Made by a program: the position numbers and the translations under genes. This document shows, in pieces, positions 1-9,300 of a stretch of DNA of 64,000 nt (its first letter is position 1; each line of letters begins with the position of its first letter). Under the pieces are notes generated by a model, which was not told the origin of the DNA, did no database searches, and saw nothing but the letters and a program-made list of their open reading frames with translations. Source of the DNA: G963676655 sp963678305 (GTDB taxonomy: Bacteria; Verrucomicrobiota; Lentisphaeria; Victivallales; Victivallaceae); contig CAXXVV010000017.1 in the NCBI GenBank assembly GCA_963678305.2, forward strand, positions 558,001-622,000, given 5' to 3'.

Positions 1-1
1 A

Positions 2-259
2 TACTCTATGGGAGACATCGATCCGGAAGCCGCAGAGCCTCTGTCCAAGAAACTAGCAGCCGATTCGGACTGGAACAAACTTAGAGCCTTTGTCCTGTTG
101 CTGTTTGTTGTCGGCTACGCCCCCTGCCTCGCTACTCTGGCGGCAATAAAAAAAGAAACCGGGAGTTGGAAATGGACCGCTTTTTCTGCAATCTACAGCA
201 CCGCCGTGGCCTTTATCGTTTGTGTCGTTGTTTACCAGGTAGGATTAATGATCGGATAA
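2..259 (+). CDS. feoB: Ferrous iron transporter FeoB, C-terminal fragment
   Basis: Only the last 85 or so codons lie in the window; the reading frame is open at the left edge, so the ATG at 8 is internal. FeoB is the inner-membrane Fe(II) permease with a cytoplasmic G domain. What is seen here is the C-terminal membrane end, with the family-typical YAPCLATLAAIKKETGSWKW stretch followed by a last hydrophobic helix. The Pro-Cys of that stretch is conserved in the family. The next gene, 4 bp downstream, is a small Cys-rich membrane protein that commonly follows feoB, which supports the call. The G domain and the gate regions are outside the window and could not be checked. Confidence 0.93.
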   Translation, partial: YSMGDIDPEAAEPLSKKLAADSDWNKLRAFVLLLFVVGYAPCLATLAAIKKETGSWKWTAFSAIYSTAVAFIVCVVVYQVGLMIG

Positions 260-263
260 AATT

Positions 264-425
264 ATGGAATACTTCTGGGTTGGAATAATTGTGATTGCCG
301 CCGGTTTTCTAGTCTGGCGGGAGATTTCCGGGTCAATAAAGAAGGGCGGATGTTCATCATGTCCTTCCGCCGGATGTTGCTCTGAGGAAGACAAGAAATC
401 CTGCAATGAAGAATCTCACAAGTAA
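264..425 (+). CDS. FeoB-associated Cys-rich membrane protein (53 aa)
   Basis: A 53-residue protein starting 4 bp after feoB. Residues 3-19 form one transmembrane helix (FWVGIIVIAAGFLVWRE), followed by a short basic linker and a cysteine-rich tail with five Cys (positions 30, 33, 38, 39 and 47) and an acidic/Lys-rich end. This architecture is that of the small FeoB-associated Cys-rich membrane proteins, which are thought to assist FeoB-dependent iron uptake, perhaps as a metal-binding or stabilising subunit. The tight spacing implies co-transcription with feoB. The exact role is not established for the family. Confidence 0.85.
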   Translation: MEYFWVGIIVIAAGFLVWREISGSIKKGGCSSCPSAGCCSEEDKKSCNEESHK

Positions 426-427
426 CC

Positions 428-456
428 TTGACTTTCTATTTCCCAAGGCTTATGTT
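428..456 (+). promoter_or_regulatory. Candidate sigma-70 promoter for the double PilT gene
   Basis: TTGACT at 428-433, a 17-bp spacer and TATGTT at 451-456. It starts just after the stop of the small Cys-rich gene and lies 31 bp before the ATG at 487. A GGGAG ribosome site lies at 476-480. Confidence 0.5.
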
Positions 457-486
457 ATGGCAACGTAACTGAAATGGGAGCAGAAA

Positions 487-2679
487 ATGGATCTTGTAGC
501 ATTAATGCAGGAAGCCGCGGCGGGTGGTGCGAGTGACCTCTTCGTCTCCGCCGGAAAAATTCCTCATGTTAGAATAGCCGGAAAAGTTGTTCCGCTTGAA
601 GAAGATGTTATTGACTCCCAGGTAATAGACGATTTTCGAAACAGTGTGCTTTTGGCTTCAGCGGAACAGGATTACGCCCAGACCGGTAGCTGTGACGCCG
701 GTATAACTCTCGATGACGGACGCCGCTTCAGAATCAATTTTTTATCCCAGCAAGGCCGCCCTTCAATGGTCGTTCGCCCGGTTCCATTCGCCGACGATCT
801 TTCGTTTGAATCCCTAAACCTGCCCCGGGTGCTTGAACGTGAAGCGGAAAATCAACGTGGTTTGATTTTGATTTGCGGCTCAGCCGGCAGCGGTAAGAGT
901 ACGACAATGGCCGCCATGGTCAGTCATATCAACCGCACTTTCAATAAACATATCGTAACCATCGAGGACCCGATAGAATTTGTCCTGCGTGATGACCAAA
1001 GCCTGATCACCCAGCGCGAAGTCGGTGCCGATACCTCCAGCTTCAACGAAGCGTTGCGCAACGTTCTCCGGGAAAGCCCGGACGTCATCGTTATCGGTGA
1101 AATGCGCGATTTGGAAACCATGCAAACCGCCATCTCCGCCGCCCTGACCGGACACCTGGTAATCTCCACCGTCCATACCGCCGACACAGTTCAGGCGGTT
1201 GAACGCATCATCAATCACTTTCCGGTCCATCAGCGCGAACAGGCCGCGGCCGATTTATCCCTTGCGCTTTGCTGCATTGAGGCCCAACGCCTCCTCCCCG
1301 GGATCGATGGCAACATGGTCCCTGCCGTAGAGTTTCTGCAAGCTACTCCACTGATCCGCAGTTTGATCGCCCAGCGCGCTTTCAAAGATCTTGAAGAGGC
1401 AATCAACCGCGGCGGCGAAGAATCGATGATCACCTTCAATCGGGCAATCTTCGATCTGTTCAGAGAAGAAAAGATCACCTTGGAAACCGGCTGTTCCGGG
1501 GCTACCAATAAAGACGAATTCCTGTTGCTGGCCCGTGGCATGGAAAGCGGGATAGATACTTTTCGTGACGCTTTCGGCGCGGGCAGCGCAGATGAAAACG
1601 AACTTAATATGAAGCGTCTGCTGCAATCAGCGATAGCCTGCGATGCCAGCGACCTGATACTCTCAGCCGGATGCCGCCCATCGGTCCGAGTGAATGGGGA
1701 GTTGCTGGCACTGGATACTGACACACTGCAGCCGAGCGACACTAAACGCCTGCTGTTCAGCATAGTTACGCCAAGACAAAGAGCCAACTTTGAAGAACAC
1801 CGGGAACTAGACTTTGCGCTAACCACCAATATCAATGCCACAGATGAAGAGGGGCCCGGAACTCAATATCGTTTCCGTGTCAACGGCTTCTATCAGCGCG
1901 GCAGCATTGGCGCTGCATTGCGTCTGATTCCGTCAAGGATTCCTAAACCGGAAGAACTCGGACTGCCTCAATCAATTATCCGCATGGCCGATAAAAAACA
2001 GGGACTTATCCTGGTAACCGGCCCGACCGGACATGGCAAAAGTACCACCCTTGCGGCTTTGATTGACCGCATCAACAGTCAACGCGGTTGTCATATCATT
2101 ACGATTGAAGATCCTATCGAGTACGTGCATGAAAATAAAATGGCTGTGGTTGAACAACGCGAAGTCCATGCCGATACGATGAGTTTCACCAACGCGCTGA
2201 AGTATGTTCTGCGCCAGGACCCTGATGTTATTCTGATAGGGGAAATGCGTGATCCGGAAACAATTGCCGCCGCCCTCACCGCGGCTGAAACCGGCCACCT
2301 GGTACTGGCGACTCTGCACACCAATAGCGCCCCGCAAAGTATCGATAGAATCATCGACTCGTTCCCGGCTCATCAACAAAATCAGATAAAGCTCCAGTTA
2401 GCCGGCACGATCCTCGGAATTCTAGCTCAGCGTCTGGTCCCGCGCAAAACCGGAGAAGGCCGGATTGCCGCTTTTGAAATCATGGCCGGAACTCCTGCTG
2501 TTCAATCATTAATCCGCGAAGGTAAAACAGCCCACTTGCAATCAATCATCGAAACCGGCTTCAAAGACGGCATGATGACCATGGACCGCGCGCTCAGAGA
2601 GCTCTATCAAGAAAACAAAATCAGTCGTGAAGCCTATAACAGTCTGACCAAAACCGTCAGCACCCAGGCGGAGTTCTAA
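487..2679 (+). CDS. Tandem double PilT/PilU-type retraction ATPase (730 aa)
   Basis: PilT and PilU are cytoplasmic hexameric ATPases that retract type IV pili and are normally about 350-380 aa. This ORF contains two complete PilT-like units in one chain. Unit 1 (about 1-365) has Walker A GSAGSGKST near 131-139, the Asp box VTIEDPIEF, Walker B VIVIGEMRD (Glu205) and the His box TGHLVISTVHT. Unit 2 (about 373-720) has Walker A GPTGHGKST near 512-520, Walker B VILIGEMRD (Glu586) and TGHLVLATLHT, and ends with the AQRLVPR and AFEIM segments. Unit 1 deviates more from PilT in its C-terminal part. All nucleotide-binding motifs look intact in both. The stop is 3 bp from ispF, suggesting co-transcription. 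The fusion could act as a built-in PilT-PilU pair; that is inference. Confidence 0.9.
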   Translation: MDLVALMQEAAAGGASDLFVSAGKIPHVRIAGKVVPLEEDVIDSQVIDDFRNSVLLASAEQDYAQTGSCDAGITLDDGRRFRINFLSQQGRPSMVVRPVPFADDLSFESLNLPRVLEREAENQRGLILICGSAGSGKSTTMAAMVSHINRTFNKHIVTIEDPIEFVLRDDQSLITQREVGADTSSFNEALRNVLRESPDVIVIGEMRDLETMQTAISAALTGHLVISTVHTADTVQAVERIINHFPVHQREQAAADLSLALCCIEAQRLLPGIDGNMVPAVEFLQATPLIRSLIAQRAFKDLEEAINRGGEESMITFNRAIFDLFREEKITLETGCSGATNKDEFLLLARGMESGIDTFRDAFGAGSADENELNMKRLLQSAIACDASDLILSAGCRPSVRVNGELLALDTDTLQPSDTKRLLFSIVTPRQRANFEEHRELDFALTTNINATDEEGPGTQYRFRVNGFYQRGSIGAALRLIPSRIPKPEELGLPQSIIRMADKKQGLILVTGPTGHGKSTTLAALIDRINSQRGCHIITIEDPIEYVHENKMAVVEQREVHADTMSFTNALKYVLRQDPDVILIGEMRDPETIAAALTAAETGHLVLATLHTNSAPQSIDRIIDSFPAHQQNQIKLQLAGTILGILAQRLVPRKTGEGRIAAFEIMAGTPAVQSLIREGKTAHLQSIIETGFKDGMMTMDRALRELYQENKISREAYNSLTKTVSTQAEF

Positions 2680-2682
2680 ACT

Positions 2683-3171
2683 ATGGATATACGAATCGGC
2701 CATGGTTTTGATGCTCACCGCTTAGTCCCCGACAGGGATTTGGTTCTTTGCGGAACAAAGATACCGCATTCAAAAGGACTTTTGGGACACAGCGACGCCG
2801 ATGTTGCCGTACATGCAGTCATGGATGCTATTATGGGAGCTCTGGCCCTTGGAGATATCGGACAGCGTTTTCCTGACAATGATCCGCAATACTCCGGTGC
2901 TGACAGCATGGGGCTATTAAAAGCTCTATTAAACGATTCAGAACCATCGAAGTGGGAACTGATAAATCTTGACGTAACAATTATTGCTCAAGCGCCAAAA
3001 CTTCAACCCTATATTTTACAAATGAAAAAAAATCTGAGTAAAACTTTTAACGTGCAGGTTAATCAAGTATCCATCAAAGCAACGACAACCGAAAAAATGG
3101 GATTTTGCGGACGAGAAGAAGGTATCGCGGCAACTGCGGTTGTCCTACTTCACCACTCCCAAGTTAATTAA
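2683..3171 (+). CDS. ispF: 2-C-methyl-D-erythritol 2,4-cyclodiphosphate synthase IspF
   Basis: IspF converts CDP-methylerythritol 2-phosphate to methylerythritol cyclodiphosphate in the non-mevalonate isoprenoid pathway, as a cytosolic homotrimer. The 162-aa length is standard. The N-terminal GHGFDAHR gives the zinc ligands Asp10 and His12, and LLGHSDADV supplies His44. GDIGQRFPD and the C-terminal KATTTEKMGFCGREEG are family signatures. It starts 3 bp after the double PilT gene, with GGAG inside the end of that gene, so it is probably translated from the same mRNA. No ispD is visible next to it, although many bacteria pair or fuse the two. Confidence 0.97.
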   Translation: MDIRIGHGFDAHRLVPDRDLVLCGTKIPHSKGLLGHSDADVAVHAVMDAIMGALALGDIGQRFPDNDPQYSGADSMGLLKALLNDSEPSKWELINLDVTIIAQAPKLQPYILQMKKNLSKTFNVQVNQVSIKATTTEKMGFCGREEGIAATAVVLLHHSQVN

Positions 3172-3245
3172 CCATTATATTTACCGGCTATTATCAAAAA
3201 ATAAATGTATAATATAAATAAAAACAAGACATTTGGTAAATTGAT

Positions 3246-3485
3246 ATGGATAATAACGAAACAAGAAAATCATCTCACACCTCCAGACCGCTTGCCAGAA
3301 TAAGACAATCCGTACGGGAAACAGTATCCGGCATGCGTACCCTTTTGGGGCAGATTAATGTCAACCGCAGCACCCAACAACTGAGAGAAAGCAAGCGCCA
3401 AAAACGCAAAATGCTCTACAAGATCATTTTCGCGATCTTTGTCATTATAGGAATTATTTGCATTGTAATAAAGCGGGTCTTCTAA
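3246..3485 (+). CDS. Small hypothetical protein with C-terminal membrane anchor (79 aa)
   Basis: I do not recognise this protein. It has a soluble, strongly basic first two thirds (many Arg, Lys and Ser) and one C-terminal transmembrane helix (about 56-75, IIFAIFVIIGIICIVI) ending in a short basic tail, so it would be tail-anchored with the basic part in the cytoplasm. It follows ispF by 74 bp in the same direction and precedes the convergent transposase gene. The ribosome site is weak. The clear charge and hydrophobicity segregation argues for a real gene, but no homology-based support is available. Confidence 0.5.
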   Translation: MDNNETRKSSHTSRPLARIRQSVRETVSGMRTLLGQINVNRSTQQLRESKRQKRKMLYKIIFAIFVIIGIICIVIKRVF

Positions 3486-3505
3486 ATTCTCATCAAAAAT
3501 CTCAA

Positions 3506-4489
3506 TCACGTCTGGAGTTTTCTGAAGCAATATATGACGGCTCCGGCGGGGCTGAGGCCGCGGCTTAATTGTTTTTTGTTGATTCGAGCGGGATTGTCGA
3601 ATTTGCCGCCCATTTCACGGATGAATAATTTGGAGCCTAATATCGCTCCGTCGCTGAAGTGGCGGGTGCGTCGCAGAAAACGGACCGGCATCGATTCTTT
3701 GCGTCTGGCTCGTTCCTGCACCTCGAATATCTCTTCACTCGTGGCTCCGCTTTCCGCCGCGACGATTCGCGCCAGTTCACTGCGAAAATAGTTGAATAGG
3801 TCGTTGTCGGTCCATTCCGAGGTGTCGCGATGCCAGATGTTTTGTTTGAGGTGTTTGACGAAATTCGTATGAAAAAGGTGTTTGCCGGTGCCGTTGTAGC
3901 GGCCCCAGGTCGTGAAATGGTAGTCGGCCGGATCGGGGGTCAGGCCGGCGCGGACGGGGTTTAATTCTACATATAAAACGCACGCTTCCAGGGAGTTGCG
4001 ACTGTCGAGGATGACGCTTTTGAATTTGTTGGCCCAGAGTTTGCCGATGCGGTCGCGGGATTGGTTGTAGACGACGGTGAAACGTTGTTGGAAGGCGCGC
4101 ATAAAGTAGCTGATGTCGATCATTTTCAGGCCGGTTTCGCGGCATATTTCCAAGTCGGCCGGGTTGATTTTCGGCATTTGTTTCGGCGCGTAGGTAAATT
4201 TATCCAACATACTGCTATAGTAGGAGTTGTGGCGTTTGGCAACATCCTCGATCGACGGCAATTCATCCGGCCCGGGAGCGTAAACAACGACATGGAAATG
4301 GTTGCCCATCCAGGCGGCTGAGATGACCTCGATCAGAAAATATTCGCAAAGGTTTTGGAGCAATCGGAAGCCGTACTCCATATCGACCTGGTTGAACGGG
4401 CGTTCGCCTTTGCAGCCTGAGGCCCGGTTCATCAGGTGGTAGTAGCAGCCTTCGCCTGTAACTTTCATGCGCGTTCCGCGGCCTGACAT
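3506..4489 (-). CDS. REP-associated tyrosine transposase (RAYT, Y1/HUH family)
   Basis: Single-stranded-DNA transposase related to IS200/IS605 TnpA; in other bacteria RAYTs recognise palindromic REP sequences and are usually single-copy and domesticated. The HUH metal/nicking motif is NHFHVVV (His64, His66), and a YFMRAFQQRF segment follows with candidate catalytic Tyr. The C-terminal part is longer than in the shortest RAYTs (327 aa in all). An upstream in-frame ATG at 4552 exists, but the ATG at 4489 has a strong GGAGGAAAA ribosome site 4 bp before it, so I use that start. No obvious IS ends flank the gene. The GGGGTCAGACCCC palindromes near 47.3 kb are possible substrates (inference). Confidence 0.9.
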   Translation of the reverse strand: MSGRGTRMKVTGEGCYYHLMNRASGCKGERPFNQVDMEYGFRLLQNLCEYFLIEVISAAWMGNHFHVVVYAPGPDELPSIEDVAKRHNSYYSSMLDKFTYAPKQMPKINPADLEICRETGLKMIDISYFMRAFQQRFTVVYNQSRDRIGKLWANKFKSVILDSRNSLEACVLYVELNPVRAGLTPDPADYHFTTWGRYNGTGKHLFHTNFVKHLKQNIWHRDTSEWTDNDLFNYFRSELARIVAAESGATSEEIFEVQERARRKESMPVRFLRRTRHFSDGAILGSKLFIREMGGKFDNPARINKKQLSRGLSPAGAVIYCFRKLQT

Positions 4490-4757
4490 GATTTTTCCTC
4501 CGTTGGTTGACGAGTTTAGGGTTAATATAGTGGGTGGAAACGGGTTTGTCAAATTTAAGTATTATGTAGTTTAATAATAATTTATAAATAACTGCAAAAA
4601 GAATACTTACAAATCCCATCACCCTAAAAAAAGACCATAATTCAATAACAAATAAATCAAAAAATATTTTGAACTGGACAATATATCTTATCGGAGCTAT
4701 ATTAGTAAAAAATATGACTCTTTTAATGTCGAAATAAATATCAATTCAAGGATAAAC
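4490..4757. promoter_or_regulatory. AT-rich intergenic region with candidate comM promoter
   Basis: This region separates the divergent transposase and comM genes. On the plus strand TGGACA (4675-4680), a 17-bp spacer and TATATT (4698-4703) make a reasonable sigma-70 promoter about 55 bp before the comM ATG. Nothing else clear is seen. Confidence 0.4.
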
Positions 4758-6293
4758 ATGCTGGCTAAAACAACTGCTGCCGCCATCATTGGCATTGACG
4801 CCTTTTCTGTAGAGGTAGAGGTTAATGCAACCGGAAACGGACGAGATAATATTGTTTCAATCGTCGGGCTCCCAGATGCAGCTGTCAGGGAAAGCAGAGA
4901 TCGGATCCATTCAGCAATGTCATGTTGCGGCTACTTGCCTCCTCAAGGATTAACTCTGGTTAACCTTGCTCCGGCAGACCTGAAAAAAGAAGGCGCTTCT
5001 TTTGATCTTGCAATTGCCCTGGGTATCCTGGCAGCCTCAAATCAGTTAACGGCTCAACCATTGAGGAAAGCTGCCGTTCTCGGGGAGTTGGCTCTGGATG
5101 GCTCTGTCAGACCGGTGAAAGGTGCATTGCCAGCAGCATTATGTCTTCGTGATAACAAAAATATTGATTCATTACTGGTACCAGCATTGAATGCGGAAGA
5201 AGCCGCTTTAGCCGCAGGAGAAAATATCTCAGTATATGCGATAAATCACCTCCGCGACGCAGTCAAATTGTTTGAGCGCGGAGATTTGTCACCTCATAAA
5301 GCCTCACTCCATCATTTTGAGATGCCGAATGAACTTAGAGAAGATATGGCAGATGTTAAAGGACAGGCCGCAGCTAAGAGGGCTCTTGAGATTGCCGCGG
5401 CAGGTAATCATAACTTATTGCTGGTCGGACCTCCAGGCACCGGGAAAAGTATGCTTTCAAAGCGGGTTCCCGGAATTCTTCCACCTATGACCCTTCAGGA
5501 AACTCTTGAAGTAAGTCGTATCCACAGCGTTCTCGGCTTACTGGCAACCGGAGAGCCGTTATTGAATCAGCGTCCATTCCGGGATCCGCATCATACAGTC
5601 AGCGACGCAGGCTTGATTGGAGGAGGAACCAATCCAACTCCAGGCGAAATCAGCCTGTCGCACAACGGCGTGCTGTTTCTGGATGAATTACCGGAATTCA
5701 AAAGAAATGTTCTTGAAGTTCTCAGGCAACCGATGGAAAGCGGCAGAGTAAATATTGTCCGGGCCTCTGGCAGCTGTTCTTTTCCAGCAAATTTCATGTT
5801 GATCGCAGCCATGAATCCATGTCCATGCGGGATGAATGACGCAAAACTCGGCTGTCGCTGTCGTCCTGATGAAATACGGCGATATCGCGGCAAAATATCC
5901 GGTCCCTTATTAGATCGCATTGATATGCAAGTTGAGGTATTACGACTAAGTGAAGATGAATTATCAAACGCTCCAAATGGGGAATCCAGTTCGATAGTAC
6001 GGGAACGGGTCATCACCGCAAGGAAAATTCAACTTGAACGTTATAAAACTCTCAATATCTACTGCAACGCAGATATGCATAGTAAAGATATCCAAAAATA
6101 TTGCAAACTGGATGCCGGTGGTGAAGGCCTGCTCAGGCAGGCCATCAACCGTTTCAGATTAAGCCCCCGCGCCTATGATCGTATTTTAAAGGTGGCTCGA
6201 ACCATTGCAGATCTGGCTGGATGCGAAAATATTCGTCAGGAACACCTATTGGAAGCGGTAAACTATCGACAACTTGACCGGTTGCAATGGTAG
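4758..6293 (+). CDS. comM: YifB/ComM family Mg-chelatase-like AAA+ ATPase
   Basis: ComM is a hexameric branch-migration helicase that helps integrate transforming DNA. The protein has the usual length (511 aa) and order: an N-terminal Lon-protease-like domain (about 1-180, SIVGLPDAAVRESRDRI and the LVNLAPADLKKEG signature), an AAA+ domain with Walker A GPPGTGKSM at about 224, Walker B GVLFLDELPEF, a Cys pair region (NPCPCGMND ... CRCRPDEIRRY) typical of the family, and the C-terminal lid with LSPRAYDRILKVARTIADL. The start at 4758 matches the conserved beginning of the family. It stands alone with its own promoter. With the double PilT gene nearby it may hint at competence-type DNA uptake, but no com genes are seen in the window. 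Confidence 0.96.
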   Translation: MLAKTTAAAIIGIDAFSVEVEVNATGNGRDNIVSIVGLPDAAVRESRDRIHSAMSCCGYLPPQGLTLVNLAPADLKKEGASFDLAIALGILAASNQLTAQPLRKAAVLGELALDGSVRPVKGALPAALCLRDNKNIDSLLVPALNAEEAALAAGENISVYAINHLRDAVKLFERGDLSPHKASLHHFEMPNELREDMADVKGQAAAKRALEIAAAGNHNLLLVGPPGTGKSMLSKRVPGILPPMTLQETLEVSRIHSVLGLLATGEPLLNQRPFRDPHHTVSDAGLIGGGTNPTPGEISLSHNGVLFLDELPEFKRNVLEVLRQPMESGRVNIVRASGSCSFPANFMLIAAMNPCPCGMNDAKLGCRCRPDEIRRYRGKISGPLLDRIDMQVEVLRLSEDELSNAPNGESSSIVRERVITARKIQLERYKTLNIYCNADMHSKDIQKYCKLDAGGEGLLRQAINRFRLSPRAYDRILKVARTIADLAGCENIRQEHLLEAVNYRQLDRLQW

Positions 6294-6384
6294 ATATTAT
6301 TTAATTTGCCTCTCCCCTGCGACTTGAAATAGTAAACTGCGCCATTATATTTTATGCAGCAAGCATTGAATCCAGGACATAAAT

Positions 6385-9300
6385 ATGCCAAAAAAACCCT
6401 CATATGAAGAGCTTGAGCAACGAGTTCAAGAACTTGAACTTGAGGCAAAAAAGCATCGTCGTTTCGAGAAATGGTATACTTCAAATGCTATTGCAGAAGA
6501 CATAGCATCACTGTCATTTGAAACAATCTTCGACCTTGAAGAACTGCAACTTATTCAGGACCAATTTTCCTCCGCCACTGGAGTTTCTTCTATAATAACG
6601 ACGCCTGATGGAGATCCCGTCACCAGGCCTAGTAATTTTTGCGAACTCTGCACATTGATTCGAAATACGAAAAAGGGAAAAAGCATGTGTCTTGCTTCAG
6701 AAGCAGATTTCAGAAGATACAACCCGGATGAACCTATGATTTCATTCTGCCATAATGTCGGGTTAATGGAAGCCGGTGTAAGTATAACTATCGGAGACAA
6801 ATTCATTGGAAACTGGCTGATAGGTCAGGTAAGAAAAGATGATCACCCGGAAGATAGCATACGTGACTTTGCCAGAGAAATAGAAATGGACGAAGATTAT
6901 CTTGTTGCGGCATTCTGTAAAGTTCCGATAATGTCGATTAGTCAGTTCAGGGCCATTGCGAAACTGCTTTTTTCATTAGTTAATCAGCTATCTGAGGCTA
7001 AATACAAAAATTATCAGCAAAACAAACTTTTACGGGAACATAAAGCGACAAAAGGACGAATACTTTCTAATACCGAAGAACTTACCTCTATAATAGTAAT
7101 GATCCCTTTCCCGATTTCAATCCATGCCGAAGATGGAGAGTCTATCTTTATTAATCGCGCGTGGCAGGAAACTTCAGGCTATTCATTAGATGATGTTCCA
7201 ACTGTCAAGGACTGGATTAGAAAAGCTCATGTGGACGATCCAGAAACAATCACCAGAGTAAACAGGACTGCTTACGATTTGAAAGAGCAGTCATACCGGG
7301 GAGAATACGTCATAACAGCAAAAAACGGCAAAAAACTTATCTGGGAATATACCGCCGCTCCTCTCGGTAAAACGCCTGACGGAAGAAGGATGGTGATGAC
7401 TGTGGCCGCAGACATCACCCATCGCAAACAAATGGAAAATGAACTGATCAAAAATGAGAAAAAGTACCGTTCATATATTGATAATTCTCCAGTGGCCATT
7501 TTCTTTGTAAATAATAAAAACGCGAGTATCTACGATGCCAATACAGCCGCATGCAAACTGGTTGGATACAGCCATTCAGAGTTGGTGTCTATGAGTATTT
7601 TTGATATTGATCAGTCACCTGATGATCCGGCCTCATGCAATATAGTCAATTCAATGTTGAAAAAGACAAAACATTTCAGGGGGGAGCGTAAGTTAAAACA
7701 TAAAGACGGATATTTCATTGATATTGATCTTGAAGCTGTTATGCTTGATGAGAATATTTCGATGGGTTTTTTCATTGATATCACCGAGCGCAAGCGGATG
7801 GAAGAACTGATAATAAAAAACACTGAAGATGTTCACCGGTTGAATGAAAAATTTTCTTTGGCTGCCAACTGTGCCAAAATCGGAGTATGGGAATTCCATC
7901 CCCAGGACAACACCCTGCTATGGGATGATAACATGTTTAAACTTTTCAATGTAAAAGTAAAAGACTTTACAAAAACATATGAATCATGGAGAAAAATCGT
8001 TCATCCGGATGATATTGAAGCAACCGAAGCAGACCTTCAAAGTTCGCTTGAGAGCGGTAATAATTTTGAGTCAGAATTCAGGATAATTTGGCAAAACGGG
8101 GAAACTCGTCATATCAAAGGTTTTGCTAAACTCGAAAAAGATGAGAATGGAGCTCCGCTCCGAATGACCGGACTGAATTACGATATAACAAAGCAGAAGC
8201 TGCTGGAGGAGGAAGTCCGGAATCAGAGAAATTTCCTGCAATATATTTTAAACTCAGTACCGCTGGCCATCTCCTGGAAAGATATGAACGGTGTTTACCT
8301 GGGAGGTAATAATAAATTTGCGGAAATATCAGGTTTGAACTCGACTAACGATATTCCAGGAAAAACCGACTTCGATTTTTTCTGGGGCGCAAAGTATGGC
8401 AGAAGCATCGTGCAAAAAGACAAGCAGGTTCTGCAAAGCAAACAAATCAGTCTGAATAATGTCTATCAAACTGTTAAAGGCAATCAGCCATTATGGATTG
8501 AATCGTCTTCCATTCCGCTTTCAGATACGGAAGACAATGTTTACGGCATATTATGCGTATCTGAAGATATAACTGAACGCAAAAAAAATGAAGAGACGCT
8601 ACAGGATGCGTTAAAGACGGCAAAGGATGCAAACCGCTCAAAAAGTGAATTTCTGGCCACAATGTCACATGAAATCAGGACGCCCTTAAACGGGATCATC
8701 GGTTTTTCAGGGGTATTGTCCGAGGAACTGCCGCTGGGATTTCTTCCCAACTCGGAAAATATAAAAGAATACCTGGACACAATTAATCAATGCGGAGAAA
8801 CTTTGTTGGGGATTATCAATGACGTCCTGCTTCTATCAAGTATCGAGGCGGGACAATTTAATATGATTTCAGAAGAATTTTCTCCATCGGAAACCCTGAG
8901 GGCTGGAATCGCTTCTTTCAGGTTCAAGGCAAATCAAAAAAATATTGAACTCATATTGACCAGAAAAAATCTGCCGGACAAAATAATTGGAGACAATCTG
9001 CGCTTGAAACAAATTCTTTTTAACATCATCGGCAATGCAATTAAATTTACCGAACGTGGCTCCATTGAAATTGACGCTGAATATAAAGATGAAAAGTTAA
9101 TTTTGGCAGTCACCGACACTGGAATCGGAATTCCGGCTGATAAGATCAACAAAATATTAAATCCGTTCTATCAGGCCGATCAGTCGTCGACACGACAGCA
9201 GGGTGGCGCCGGATTAGGATTGGCGATTGTTTCCAGAATTTTGGAAAATCTCGGTGGAACTATCAATATCACCAGCAAAGTCAATCATGGGACCAGGATC

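Noticed and set aside
880..1841. Several minus-strand ORFs of 87-203 codons under the double PilT gene
   Set aside because: They lie fully antisense to a clearly conserved coding frame, have no ribosome sites and mirror the codon bias of the plus strand.
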